NCBI GenBank assembly: GCA_945898275.1
Contig: CAMDHZ010000002.1
Span: 69,007 to 133,006, forward strand
Source of the DNA: Chitinophaga pinensis
Lineage (GTDB): Bacteria; Bacteroidota; Bacteroidia; UKL13-3
Direction: 5' to 3'
Length of the DNA stretch: 64,000 nt
The first letter of the stretch is position 1. Each line of letters begins with the position of its first letter. This document shows, one piece after another, positions 42,339-51,253 of the stretch. The position numbers and the translations under genes are program-made. Below the pieces are notes generated by a model. That model made no database searches and had not been told where the DNA came from. It was given only the letters and a program-made list of their open reading frames with translations.

Positions 42339-42875
42339 TTAATCTATATACAAATAAAATGCAACAGGAAGCATTCCTTGAGGTAAGGTATGTTTTGAAC
42401 CAGGCGCTTGTTGTACAGCCTGAGGGAGTGTTGTTGATAGTCTGACCTCTATAAAGGTGATTTTACTGCCAGCTGGACAAATAGTTACTGCCTGCCGGCA
42501 ATCGTTCGAAAAAAAATGGTTATAATTTTGGTAAGCCTTTCCATGGAAATCAGGAATTTTTGGTTCAACCATTAGGGTAAAGGAAACCAATAAGTTTTTT
42601 TTACTTTTATCATTTTTGTCATAAACAACAAGCTTTGGATTCCCCAAATTAAAAAACTGCTTGTTTATACTGGCAACTTTCATCAAATCTATTTGTTCGA
42701 ATCCATTATCTAAATAATAAATAAACCTTGCTGCAATTTCTACATTTTTAGCGTTGGGTTGATAACCACTTGGATTATGGCTTTCACCTTCTTTGTGGTT
42801 ATGTGTCTGCGCATTTAGGTTGAATGAGACTAAAAAAGCGCAAATCATTACTAATTTAGATATAAGTTTCTTCAT
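42339..42875 (-). CDS. Exported hypothetical protein
   Basis: A 178-residue exported protein (signal KKLISKLVMICAFLVSFNLNA, then Gln). The mature start THNHKEGESHNPSG is His-rich and may bind metal weakly. The middle (FIYYLDNGFEQIDLMKVASINKQFFNLGNPKLVVYDKND) and end (LPVAFYLYID) have no family I know. The ATG at 42875 is used; 42884 is also in frame and would add three residues. It is on the same strand as the AlbA_2 and symporter genes and 52 bases after the former. Confidence 0.65.
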   Translation of the reverse strand: MKKLISKLVMICAFLVSFNLNAQTHNHKEGESHNPSGYQPNAKNVEIAARFIYYLDNGFEQIDLMKVASINKQFFNLGNPKLVVYDKNDKSKKNLLVSFTLMVEPKIPDFHGKAYQNYNHFFSNDCRQAVTICPAGSKITFIEVRLSTTLPQAVQQAPGSKHTLPQGMLPVAFYLYID

Positions 42876-42927
42876 ACAATTCATTTAGCAAATTTCGGAC
42901 CTTTGTTTCTAAAATTATCCTTTATTC

Positions 42928-43557
42928 TTAACTTAGGGTAAAAAACTCTTCTTTCTCAGTTGTATGAGACCTCACAACTCCTGCACTAACAAGACTAACC
43001 AACATTTTTTGTGCACGCCACCTTGAGACATTTAACATTTTGCATATTTCCTTTAATGTTAAGCGACCATTTTTATCCATGGTTTTTAGGACAGCTTGCT
43101 CATTTTCAGAATATTTAATAATGTTGATTTGGTTACCTGAGTTTAATTTTAAAACATCTACTACTATTTTGCTAGCAAGTAAAGATTGATCATTAACTCT
43201 AATGTGAACCCACCATTTACCTTCCTCGTCTTTGGCAAAATATGGTTTATTTTTTCCTTCAGGAATAATTGCTTCTAAGACCGTTTTTCCACCAAAATCC
43301 CATTCTTTAATTTCGAGCGTTACAGCTGGTTTAAGGTAAAATTCGGCAGCCATTTCAAGCATATACTTTTCTTCTTCTGTTCTAACCCCACTAATGGTTT
43401 TATTATCATTTACACCCACTAAAAGTGTTCCACCCTTATGGTTTGCGAAAGCACTAAGCGTTTTTGCAATTTTTGAAGCAGAGGAAATAGTCTTTTTAAA
43501 ATCTAAAACTTCATTTTCTCCTTTTGCAATTCTTAACAATAGTGGGTGCGGGGCCAT
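42928..43557 (-). CDS. AlbA_2 (Schlafen-type) domain protein with winged helix
   Basis: A 209-residue cytoplasmic protein. Residues 1-130 form an AlbA_2/Schlafen ATP-binding-type domain: GENEVLDFKKTISSASKIAKTLSAFANHKGGTLLVGVNDNKTISGV. The C-terminal 70 residues form a winged helix (YSENEQAVLKTMDKNGRLTLKEICKMLNVSRWRAQKMLVSLVSAGVV). Family members are putative regulators or nucleic-acid-binding proteins. The start codon directly follows the symporter's stop (TAAATG), suggesting translation by the same mRNA. Confidence 0.82.
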   Translation of the reverse strand: MAPHPLLLRIAKGENEVLDFKKTISSASKIAKTLSAFANHKGGTLLVGVNDNKTISGVRTEEEKYMLEMAAEFYLKPAVTLEIKEWDFGGKTVLEAIIPEGKNKPYFAKDEEGKWWVHIRVNDQSLLASKIVVDVLKLNSGNQINIIKYSENEQAVLKTMDKNGRLTLKEICKMLNVSRWRAQKMLVSLVSAGVVRSHTTEKEEFFTLS

Positions 43558-45009
43558 TTATAATGAAGGTTTCCTCCTGATAAACCATAAACCAATAAAA
43601 GTTAACAAACCATTTATAACCAACATTTCAATTCCAACCTGGTATTTCCAACCAAAGTATACCTGAATTTGACTTTGATAGAAATAGCATAAAATTGGAG
43701 CCAATAAACAAATTATAGGCCCAAGTTTATCATTAATTTGGTGCTTGGTTAGTATGCCAAAGGCAAACAAACCCAATAATGGTCCATAAGTATAGCCAGC
43801 AATATCCAATAAAATAGTAATGATGGATTTATTATTTAGGTACTTAAAATAGTAAACCATCAATAAGAAAACTATTGCGAAGCCTACGTGAATAAACATT
43901 CTTAGTTTAGATTTATCTGAATCGATCATCTTTTGATTTCTCTGCATTCCTAAAATATCTATACAAAAAGAGGAAGTTAATGCTGTGATTGCGCCATCAG
44001 CACTAGGAAATAATGCAGAAATTAAACCAATAATAAAAATGATAGAAATAAATGGCGGCATGTTAAACATTGCAATACTTGGGAATATATCATCGCCTTT
44101 TAGGTTCAAACCATTTGATTGTGCAAATAAATATAAAACACCGCCCAACATTAGAAACAGAAAATTAACCAAGACCATTACACTGCTAAACAAAACCATG
44201 TTTTTTTGAGCACCACCTAACGTTTTCACACTAATGTTTTTTTGCATCATTTCTTGATCTAAACCTGTCATTGCTATGGTAATAAACGCACCACCAATAA
44301 TTTGTTTTAAAAAATATTTTTTATCCCAAAAATCATAATTGAAAATAGCTGTTTTCCCACTCTCATTCAACTGTTTAAGGGTTGAACCTAAATTGAATCC
44401 TAAATTGTTCATGATATAAAAAACGCAAACTACCAGTGCCAATAACATAAAAAATGTTTGAAGGGTATCAGTCCATACAATTGTTTTTACGCCGCCTTTC
44501 ATGGTATACAAAAGGATCATTACCAAAATAACTATGGCTGTAAAATGGAAGCTAATTCCAAGTGCATCCAAAATAAAAATTTGAAGCACGTTTATTACTA
44601 AGTAAAGTCTTAAGGTTGCACCTAGGGTCCTAGAAATGATGAAAAACAAAGCGCCGGTTTTATAAGATAAGACGCCATACCTCTGAAGAAGATAGTCATA
44701 AATGGAAGTTAGGTTTAAGCGGTAATACAAGGGCAACAAAACATACGCAACCACAAAATAGCCGATGAAATAACCAATAACAACCTGAAAGTAAGCAAAA
44801 TTACTGCTGCCAACTGTTCCAGGTACAGAAATAAAGGTTACTCCGGAGAGCGAAGTGCCAATCATTCCAAAAGCCACTAATGCCCAATGACTGCTTTTAT
44901 TTCCAATAAAAAATGTGTGGTTTGTTGAATTTCTGCTTGTTAAATATGAAACCACAAGCAATACAAAAAAATAAATGATTACAAAACTCAATAACAAAAT
45001 AGAATTCAT
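43558..45009 (-). CDS. Sodium:solute symporter family transporter
   Basis: A 483-residue SSS-family transporter (proline/glucose/iodide-type) with about 13 TM segments. It starts NSILLLSFVIIYFFVLLVVSYLTSR and has NHTFFIGNKSSHWALVAFGMIGTSLSGVTFISVPG, the sodium-site region, and later ISALFPSADGAITALTSSFCIDIL. The substrate is unknown. The ATG at 45009 is preferred over an in-frame TTG at 45033. It is in the same direction as the rhomboid and mutL genes upstream and the AlbA_2 gene downstream. Confidence 0.88.
   Translation of the reverse strand: MNSILLLSFVIIYFFVLLVVSYLTSRNSTNHTFFIGNKSSHWALVAFGMIGTSLSGVTFISVPGTVGSSNFAYFQVVIGYFIGYFVVAYVLLPLYYRLNLTSIYDYLLQRYGVLSYKTGALFFIISRTLGATLRLYLVINVLQIFILDALGISFHFTAIVILVMILLYTMKGGVKTIVWTDTLQTFFMLLALVVCVFYIMNNLGFNLGSTLKQLNESGKTAIFNYDFWDKKYFLKQIIGGAFITIAMTGLDQEMMQKNISVKTLGGAQKNMVLFSSVMVLVNFLFLMLGGVLYLFAQSNGLNLKGDDIFPSIAMFNMPPFISIIFIIGLISALFPSADGAITALTSSFCIDILGMQRNQKMIDSDKSKLRMFIHVGFAIVFLLMVYYFKYLNNKSIITILLDIAGYTYGPLLGLFAFGILTKHQINDKLGPIICLLAPILCYFYQSQIQVYFGWKYQVGIEMLVINGLLTFIGLWFIRRKPSL
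44103..44112 (+). repeat. Dispersed 10-mer, GGTTCAAACC form (copy 18)
   Basis: Exact copy; encodes GLN in the symporter gene (minus strand). Confidence 0.8.
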
Positions 45010-45062
45010 AGCAATAATTTTAAGCGCTTTCAAACGCTTTGAACAATAAAAATCAAACTTTA

Positions 45063-45887
45063 CTAATAGAAATGTTTTCTATCAGTTTTATTCCAAATCT
45101 TCAAAAGAATAAAACCAAAAAGCATGCCTCCTAAATGCGCATAATGGGCAACATTATCAGAGGGGTCACTATTGAAACCTTGAAATAATTCAAATGCACC
45201 AAAAATCATCACAAAATACTTTGCTTTAATAGGAAAGGGAAAAAACAAAAGCATCAACATTGTATTTGGAAATAACATTCCATATCCAAGTAATAAACCA
45301 AAAACGGCACCACTGGCTCCAACAACAGGGATATTCATTTTTCTTACCACCAAAAAATCTGAAATTTCTTTTGCGCCAGCTAAAAATTCAGGATTTGAAG
45401 GGTCTTTCCGCCAAGCTGAAATAAAATCAATAATTCTATCGTCATTGGATAAATAGCTATCTTTCTGAATTAAAGATAAAAATCCGTCATAATCTGCATT
45501 CGCGTAAAATTGAGCAACCAAGTTTTTTGCCTGATGTATTTCGTATGCATTTACTCCTAAATGCAATGCAGCAGCACCTAAGGCTGTAACAAAATAAAAT
45601 ATGAAAAATCTTTTGGGACCCCAATAATTCTCTAACTGGCTTCCAAACATCCATAAACTAAACATATTTGAAAGCAGGTGCATAAAACTCCCATGCATAA
45701 ATACATGAGTAATTAATTGAAATGGTTGAAAAAATACAGATTCTGGATAAAACAGCCCCAATTTTGCATTCAAGTCAATTACTCCTCTATCCGCTAAAAC
45801 TACATTTGCTAAATAGCATAAGCCATTTATGATTAGTAAATTTTTAACTACTGGTGGAAATATTGATGGTCTAATTTGTTGAAACAT
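45063..45887 (-). CDS. Rhomboid-family intramembrane protease behind mutL
   Basis: A 274-residue rhomboid. The first TM region is LLIINGLCYLANVVLA, followed by LITHVFMHGSFMHLLSNMFSLWMFG. The nucleophile motif is GASGAVFGLLLGYG and the His partner is in NVAHYAHLGGMLFGF. An extra loop of about 60 residues (EIHQAKNLVAQFYANADYDG...GAKEISDFL) separates the early TM segments from the active-site helix. It lies 37 bases after mutL and is probably co-transcribed. Confidence 0.88.
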   Translation of the reverse strand: MFQQIRPSIFPPVVKNLLIINGLCYLANVVLADRGVIDLNAKLGLFYPESVFFQPFQLITHVFMHGSFMHLLSNMFSLWMFGSQLENYWGPKRFFIFYFVTALGAAALHLGVNAYEIHQAKNLVAQFYANADYDGFLSLIQKDSYLSNDDRIIDFISAWRKDPSNPEFLAGAKEISDFLVVRKMNIPVVGASGAVFGLLLGYGMLFPNTMLMLLFFPFPIKAKYFVMIFGAFELFQGFNSDPSDNVAHYAHLGGMLFGFILLKIWNKTDRKHFY

Positions 45888-45924
45888 ATTTGCGCAAGTT
45901 AACTTTTTTTGATTTTTGTAACAC

Positions 45925-47736
45925 TTAGAACATCCTAGATATTTGCTCTAAAGTTAATTTACTGACACAAGGTTTACCATCGGGAGCAAATTGGGGCTCA
46001 TTGCACGCAAAAAGTTCATCCACCAAGCGATTCATTTCTTCCGGTTTTAACTTTAAACCCGATTTTATGGCTGCTCTTTTTGCAAGTGTTTTAGCCACTT
46101 GATTGTTTTTAGAAATATCAGGTGTTAAGGTGTTTCTATATGTTTCTATAATTTCAGAAATCAATAAGGATTCGTTTTCTAAGTGCAATTCTGCTGGTAA
46201 TCCGTTTATCACAAAGGTGTTCTTTCCAAAAGTATTTATCGTAAAACCCAAAGCAGAAATTTCGGGTAATATTTCTAACAAAACAGACTCATCACCGGCA
46301 TTCAGGGTAATTATTTTTGGAAATAGTAACTGTTGACTTACAATAGGATTTCTTTCGAGTGCCTCCAAATATTTCTCAAAAAGAATCCTTTCATGCGCAG
46401 CCTGCTGATTTATTATCATCATTCCACTCTTAATCGGTGTAACGATAAACTGATTATTCAATTGAAAGAAAACCCTAGTATCATTAACATCCTCTCCAAC
46501 ATTAAGTAGTGTTTGAGTAGGTTTAACTGGAAGTGTTTGAGGGGTATTAAATAATAATTCCCAGTTTTGACTGTTTCGCTTTCTTTGAGCCTGATATTGG
46601 TCTTTAAACCCTTCTAAACCAATAGAAGATTTATCCAGTTTTGAATTACCTACTGTTTGAAACGGCTGCAAATCTAAGTTGTTAGGTGGGTTTAATTGTA
46701 AATGCATAAACTGATTGTCATCAAATCCTGGCTCCTCTGGTACTTGTATGTGCGAAGCCAATGCCTTTCTTACAACAGCCCTTATTATTTGATAAATATT
46801 CTTCTCATCCTCAAACTTAATTTCGGTCTTAGTTGGATGTATATTTATATCAATTTGTGCAGGATCAATTGAAATATAAATTATGTATAAAGGAAATTGA
46901 TCTTTGGTCAATAATCCCTCATAGGCATTGTTAACAGCATGGTTAAGGTAATTATCTTTAAAAAACCGCTTGTTTACAAAAAAATATTGTTCTCCACGGA
47001 TTCTCTTTGCTATACTGGGTTTCCCAATAAAACCTTCTAATTTAATTATGCTGGTTTGCTCCTCAAAATAAATAAAATCTGATTCTTTTCTATCCTCGAA
47101 AACAGACTTAATTCTATCAAATTTGTTTTGAGATGGTAATTCAAATTGCAAATCATCATTATGAACTAACTTTAGTTGAATTTCTGGATTTGCAAGCGCT
47201 GCCCTTGTAAATTCATCCAATATATGTTTCCATTCCACAGGATTAGATTTAAGAAAATTCCGACGTGCAGGTATATTGTAAAAAAGATTTTTAACAACTA
47301 TTTGAGTTCCTTTATTTAGAGGAATATGTTCATGTTTCTTTATTTGAGAGCCTTCTATAATTAGGTTTGAACCTAGTTCGTCAATTTGATTCTTAGTTTT
47401 CATCTCAACTTGAGCAACAGAAGCAATACTTGCCAGCGCTTCGCCTCTAAATCCCATCGTGTTTATTTTGTATAAATCTTCAGTTTGGGTAATTTTTGAA
47501 GTAGCATGTCTTTCCCAACAAATTCTAGCATCTGTAAAAGACATTCCTGAACCATTGTCAATAACGTGAATTAAAGCCTTTCCAGCATCTTTTACAAACA
47601 GTTCAATATTTGTACTTCCTGCATCTATTGCATTGTCTAACAATTCTTTAACAACTGAAGAAGGTCGTTGTATTACCTCTCCAGCAGCAATTTGACTGGC
47701 AACATGGTCTGGTAGCAAACGAATTGAATCACTCAT
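45925..47736 (-). CDS. mutL: DNA mismatch repair protein MutL
   Basis: A 603-residue matchmaker of mismatch repair. The GHKL ATPase domain has VVKELLDNAIDAGST, IDNGSGM and TMGFRGEALASIASV, then DINIHPTKTEIKFE. A linker (about residues 330-420) leads to the dimerisation domain. The usual endonuclease motif DQHAAHERxxxE reads NQQAAHERILFE (about residue 440), and the late CPHGRP-like motif reads APDGKP (about residue 582), so the nuclease site may be altered. The ATG at 47736 (MSDSIRLLP) is used instead of the one at 47748. It has one GGTTTGAACC copy. Confidence 0.95.
   Translation of the reverse strand: MSDSIRLLPDHVASQIAAGEVIQRPSSVVKELLDNAIDAGSTNIELFVKDAGKALIHVIDNGSGMSFTDARICWERHATSKITQTEDLYKINTMGFRGEALASIASVAQVEMKTKNQIDELGSNLIIEGSQIKKHEHIPLNKGTQIVVKNLFYNIPARRNFLKSNPVEWKHILDEFTRAALANPEIQLKLVHNDDLQFELPSQNKFDRIKSVFEDRKESDFIYFEEQTSIIKLEGFIGKPSIAKRIRGEQYFFVNKRFFKDNYLNHAVNNAYEGLLTKDQFPLYIIYISIDPAQIDINIHPTKTEIKFEDEKNIYQIIRAVVRKALASHIQVPEEPGFDDNQFMHLQLNPPNNLDLQPFQTVGNSKLDKSSIGLEGFKDQYQAQRKRNSQNWELLFNTPQTLPVKPTQTLLNVGEDVNDTRVFFQLNNQFIVTPIKSGMMIINQQAAHERILFEKYLEALERNPIVSQQLLFPKIITLNAGDESVLLEILPEISALGFTINTFGKNTFVINGLPAELHLENESLLISEIIETYRNTLTPDISKNNQVAKTLAKRAAIKSGLKLKPEEMNRLVDELFACNEPQFAPDGKPCVSKLTLEQISRMF
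47364..47373 (-). repeat. Dispersed 10-mer, GGTTTGAACC on plus (copy 19)
   Basis: Exact copy; encodes GSN in mutL. Confidence 0.8.
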
Positions 47737-47858
47737 ACTGCAAAGCAATCCATTTTTTTACACACTATTAATCCTGTGGAGAACTTTCAATTCAATTGGA
47801 TTTTATAAATTATACTAGTAATACTCATATTCTGAACTTAATGAATTTCTTTTGCAGT

Positions 47859-50801
47859 ATGTTTAAAGGAATAGCTGCGCTTTTTTTAATTCTCTCTGTT
47901 AGCGTAACCAATATTTTTGGTCAAAGTCATATAATAAATTGGTCTAAATCTAATTCATGGGTTGATTCAGTCTTTAATACATTATCTAACGATGAAAAAA
48001 TTTCACAGCTCATCACTGTAGCCGTTTGGAGTCAGAGGGATAGTAGTTATTTAAAGGATATTGAAATGCTTGTAAAGGATTATAAAATAGGCGGGTTAAT
48101 GTTTATGAAAGGGACCCCAAATAAGCAGGTAAGACTAACAAATAGGTATCAATCTGCCTCTAAAATTCCTTTATTAATTAGCATAGACGGAGAATGGGGT
48201 TTAAGCATGAGGTTAGATAGCACGCCTGATTTTCCGCGACAAATGGTTTTAGGCGCTGCTAATGACATTGAACTAACTAAATTAATGGGGGCTGAAATTG
48301 CAAAACACTGCAAAAGAATGGGCATTCAATTAAATTTTGCACCTGATATTGATGTAAATAACAACCCTTCAAACCCAGTAATAAATGACAGAAGCTTTGG
48401 TGAAAGTAAAGAAATTGTAGCCAAACACGGCGTGGCCTATGCAAAAGGTTTGCAAGAAAACAGAATACTTGCTTGTGCAAAGCACTTTCCTGGACATGGC
48501 GATACAGAATCAGATTCTCATCATGCCTTACCAATAATAAATGCGAATAGAAAACGACTAGACTCCTTAGAACTTTATCCTTTTCGGATTTTGGTTCAAA
48601 ACAAAGTTGGGGCAGTAATGGTAGGTCATCTTTTTGTACCTGCTATAGATTCAAATGCAAATACAGCAACTTCAATTTCAAAAGTTGCCATCAAATCTTT
48701 GTTAAAAGATGAACTCGGTTTTGATGGATTAGTTGTTTCAGATGGTTTAAATATGAAAGGGGTTGCCAATTATGCCTCAAGTGGTGAAGTTACAGCAAAG
48801 GCTTTGGCGGCAGGAAATGATTTGCTATTATTTGTGGAAGATGTGCCAAATAGTGTTTTTTGGATTAAAGAATACCTTAAAACCGGTCAAATTGAACAAA
48901 AAGACATCGACAATGCTTGCAAGAAAATCCTATTGGTAAAATATTGGAGTGGCTTAACTAGGTTCAAACCAATACCAACCGAAAACTTATCTGAAGACTT
49001 AAATTGTTGTTCAACAGACCTTTTAATAAAAAAGATTATTCAAAAAGGAATTGTTGTTGCAAAAAATCTAGATAATTTAATTCCATTAGAAAACCCTCAA
49101 GACTACAAAATTGCAAGTATTTCGGTAGGTGTAAATAAATTCACTGATTTTATGAAAATGATGAACAATTATATCAAGGCAGATTATTTCTCGATTGATA
49201 AAAATAGTCCTAAACTAGCCTTTGATTCTATGTTCTCGATACTTCAGCGCTATAACCTAGTTATTATTAGTTTGCATGGAACCAGCAGGTTTGTAAGCAA
49301 AAAGTTAGGTTTGACCCAAACTCAAATTGATTTTGTAAATAGACTTATTTTAGATAGAAAGTGTATTTTGGTAAACCATGGCAATCCATACATTCTTCAG
49401 CATTTTCAATCGGCGCGAAATGTGCTTTTAGCTTTTGAAGACTTGCCTGTTTACAATCAGCAATCTGCCCAAATTTTAGCTGGTTCTATTGCAGCTGCAG
49501 GTAAAATGCCAGTTTCAGTTCTTCCAAATTTTCCTTTGGGAGCGGGATTCGAAACAGAAACCCTTAATAAAATATCCTTTGTAATGCCAGAAGAGGTTGG
49601 ATATGACCATACAGCTTTAAACTATATTGATACAATTGTCATAGAAGGGTTAAAAGCTAATGCATTCCCGGGTTGTCAAGTATTGATTGCCTCAGAATCA
49701 AATGTAATTTACAATAAATCCTTTGGGAAACTAAGTTATGATTCTAATGCTTTAAATGTTGAAAACCATCACCTATATGATTTGGCTTCCTTAACAAAAA
49801 TGCTGGCCACAACCTTAGCTATAATGAAACTTTACGAAGAAAACGCTATTGGGCTAAATGACCATTTAGGATTGTATTTACCATTTCTAAAAGGGACTAC
49901 TAAGGAACATATCACAATAAAAGACGTTTTAACGCATCAGGCTGGTTTTATTCCTTTTATTCCTTTTTATAAAAAAGCTTTGGGTCAAACCTTTATGGAC
50001 TCTGCTGTTTTTAATAAGATACCTTCTTCTTTTTATTCAGTACAAATTGCAGACAGCTGCTTTATTCATAAAGAATATGAACAAGAAATTTTCAAACAAA
50101 TAGCCTATTCAGAGCTGAAAAAACCCGGGGAATATGTCTATTCTGACTTAGGCTTCATCCTTCTAAGAAAATTAGTTGAAAACGTAAGCAATCAAAACTT
50201 TGAAAGCTTTGTTAATAAGCACTTTTTTATGCCTTTAAATCTGGGTAATATTAGCTTTAACCCTAGACAAAAAAATATAACAAAAGCACGAATAGCACCA
50301 ACCGAAAATGATTCTGTTTTTAGAAATCAGACTATATTAGGGTATGTCCATGACCCAGCCGCGGCTATGGTAGGAGGTGTTAGTGGCCATGCTGGTTTAT
50401 TTTCTAACGCGAATGACATAGCAGTTATCATGCAAATGCTATTGAATGGAGGATCATATGGTAATATTCGAGTACTAAAAACTTCAACCATTGACTTATT
50501 CACGAAAAGGCAAAATAAAAATTCAAGGAGAGGATTAGGATTTGATAAGCCAGAAACCAATCCTACAAAAGCAACTCCAACAAGTAAAAATTGTTCTCCA
50601 CTTGCTTTTGGACATACAGGTTTTACTGGCACTTATGCTTGGGCTGACCCAAAAAATAAACTAATAATTGTGTTTTTATCAAACAGGGTGCATCCTTATG
50701 CAGACAATAATAAACTAGCTAATTTAAACATAAGAACCCGTATTCATGATCTAGTTTATGTGGTAACAAGGCGCAAACAGGTTTACTCCACCCTCAAATA
50801 A
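47859..50801 (+). CDS. Exported GH3 beta-N-acetylglucosaminidase fused to a class C beta-lactamase-like domain
   Basis: A 980-residue exported fusion. The signal (FKGIAALFLILSVSVTNIFG) leaves Gln first. The GH3 NagZ-like domain (about residues 25-370) has LISIDGEWGLSMRLD and the NagZ catalytic His/Asp loop AKHFPGHGDTESDSHHALP. A middle C-terminal GH3 domain follows (about residues 375-590). The last 380 residues are a serine beta-lactamase/esterase-like domain: LASLTKMLATT (SxxK), YSDLGFILLRKL (YxD/N-like) and HTGFTGT (the KTG position reads HTG). Together they may act on peptidoglycan in the periplasm. In-frame ATG at 47841 and TTG at 47796 are alternative starts. Confidence 0.85.
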   Translation: MFKGIAALFLILSVSVTNIFGQSHIINWSKSNSWVDSVFNTLSNDEKISQLITVAVWSQRDSSYLKDIEMLVKDYKIGGLMFMKGTPNKQVRLTNRYQSASKIPLLISIDGEWGLSMRLDSTPDFPRQMVLGAANDIELTKLMGAEIAKHCKRMGIQLNFAPDIDVNNNPSNPVINDRSFGESKEIVAKHGVAYAKGLQENRILACAKHFPGHGDTESDSHHALPIINANRKRLDSLELYPFRILVQNKVGAVMVGHLFVPAIDSNANTATSISKVAIKSLLKDELGFDGLVVSDGLNMKGVANYASSGEVTAKALAAGNDLLLFVEDVPNSVFWIKEYLKTGQIEQKDIDNACKKILLVKYWSGLTRFKPIPTENLSEDLNCCSTDLLIKKIIQKGIVVAKNLDNLIPLENPQDYKIASISVGVNKFTDFMKMMNNYIKADYFSIDKNSPKLAFDSMFSILQRYNLVIISLHGTSRFVSKKLGLTQTQIDFVNRLILDRKCILVNHGNPYILQHFQSARNVLLAFEDLPVYNQQSAQILAGSIAAAGKMPVSVLPNFPLGAGFETETLNKISFVMPEEVGYDHTALNYIDTIVIEGLKANAFPGCQVLIASESNVIYNKSFGKLSYDSNALNVENHHLYDLASLTKMLATTLAIMKLYEENAIGLNDHLGLYLPFLKGTTKEHITIKDVLTHQAGFIPFIPFYKKALGQTFMDSAVFNKIPSSFYSVQIADSCFIHKEYEQEIFKQIAYSELKKPGEYVYSDLGFILLRKLVENVSNQNFESFVNKHFFMPLNLGNISFNPRQKNITKARIAPTENDSVFRNQTILGYVHDPAAAMVGGVSGHAGLFSNANDIAVIMQMLLNGGSYGNIRVLKTSTIDLFTKRQNKNSRRGLGFDKPETNPTKATPTSKNCSPLAFGHTGFTGTYAWADPKNKLIIVFLSNRVHPYADNNKLANLNIRTRIHDLVYVVTRRKQVYSTLK
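48961..48970 (+). repeat. Dispersed 10-mer, GGTTCAAACC form (copy 20)
   Basis: Exact copy; encodes RFKP in the GH3/beta-lactamase fusion gene. Confidence 0.8.
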
Positions 50802-50842
50802 AACATTATCAGGCACTTTTTTATTTCAAAATAGCAAATAAA

Positions 50843-50875
50843 TTTGGAAAAGTAAGATCAAAGATTATCTTTGAT
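50843..50875 (+). promoter_or_regulatory. Promoter of the RRM protein gene with an overlapping palindrome
   Basis: TTTG at 50843-50846 and TATCTTTG at 50866-50873 have a 19-base spacer. The -7 box lies inside a perfect inverted repeat ATCAAAGA-TTA-TCTTTGAT (50857-50875), which could be an operator. Confidence 0.65.
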
Positions 50876-50893
50876 GCTTCTTATATTTTATCA

Positions 50894-51202
50894 ATGAACA
50901 TCTATATTGGAAATTTAAACTGGAGCACAACTGAGGATGATTTACGTAGCCTCTTTCTCCAATTCGGCGAAGTAAGTTCTGCTAACATAGTTAGCGACAA
51001 ATTCACCGGCCGCAGTAAAGGATTTGGTTTTGTGGAAATGCCTGATACAACATCAGGCCATAATGCCATCAACGCTCTTAATGGTCAAGCCTTTAAAGAC
51101 CGCAACATTACAGTAAACGAAGCTCGTCCTCGCGAAGAGAGACCAGCTCGTAGCAGCAATGGTGGTGGTGGCGAACGCAGATCATTCAATAAGAGATTTT
51201 AA
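50894..51202 (+). CDS. RNA recognition motif (RRM) RNA-binding protein
   Basis: A 102-residue small RNA-binding protein of the type common in Bacteroidota and cyanobacteria, often cold-induced. RNP2 is NIYIGNLNW and RNP1 is RSKGFGFVEM. The RRM ends near residue 80. The tail is Arg/Gly-rich (RPREERPARSSNGGGGERRS). It has a well-formed promoter with an overlapping palindrome and two hairpins at its 3' end, so it is probably a single-gene transcript under its own control. Confidence 0.92.
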   Translation: MNIYIGNLNWSTTEDDLRSLFLQFGEVSSANIVSDKFTGRSKGFGFVEMPDTTSGHNAINALNGQAFKDRNITVNEARPREERPARSSNGGGGERRSFNKRF

Positions 51203-51208
51203 TCTCTT
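51191..51208 (+). other. Small palindrome spanning the RRM gene's stop codon
   Basis: AAGAGATT-TT-AATCTCTT is a perfect 8-base inverted repeat covering the last codons and TAA stop of the RRM gene, just before the main terminator. It may help 3'-end stability. Loop size (2 bases) makes the RNA hairpin less stable than it looks. Confidence 0.4.
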
Positions 51209-51216
51209 ATGACTAT

Positions 51217-51248
51217 AAAAAAACCGCTTCAATTGAAGCGGTTTTTTT
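51217..51248. terminator. Rho-independent bidirectional terminator after the RRM gene
   Basis: A perfect 14-base stem (AAAAAAACCGCTTC at 51217-51230, GAAGCGGTTTTTTT at 51235-51248) with loop AATT lies between the convergent RRM gene (stop 51202) and the LysM gene (stop 51254). A/T tracts on both sides serve both strands. Confidence 0.9.
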
Positions 51249-51253
51249 ATGCC

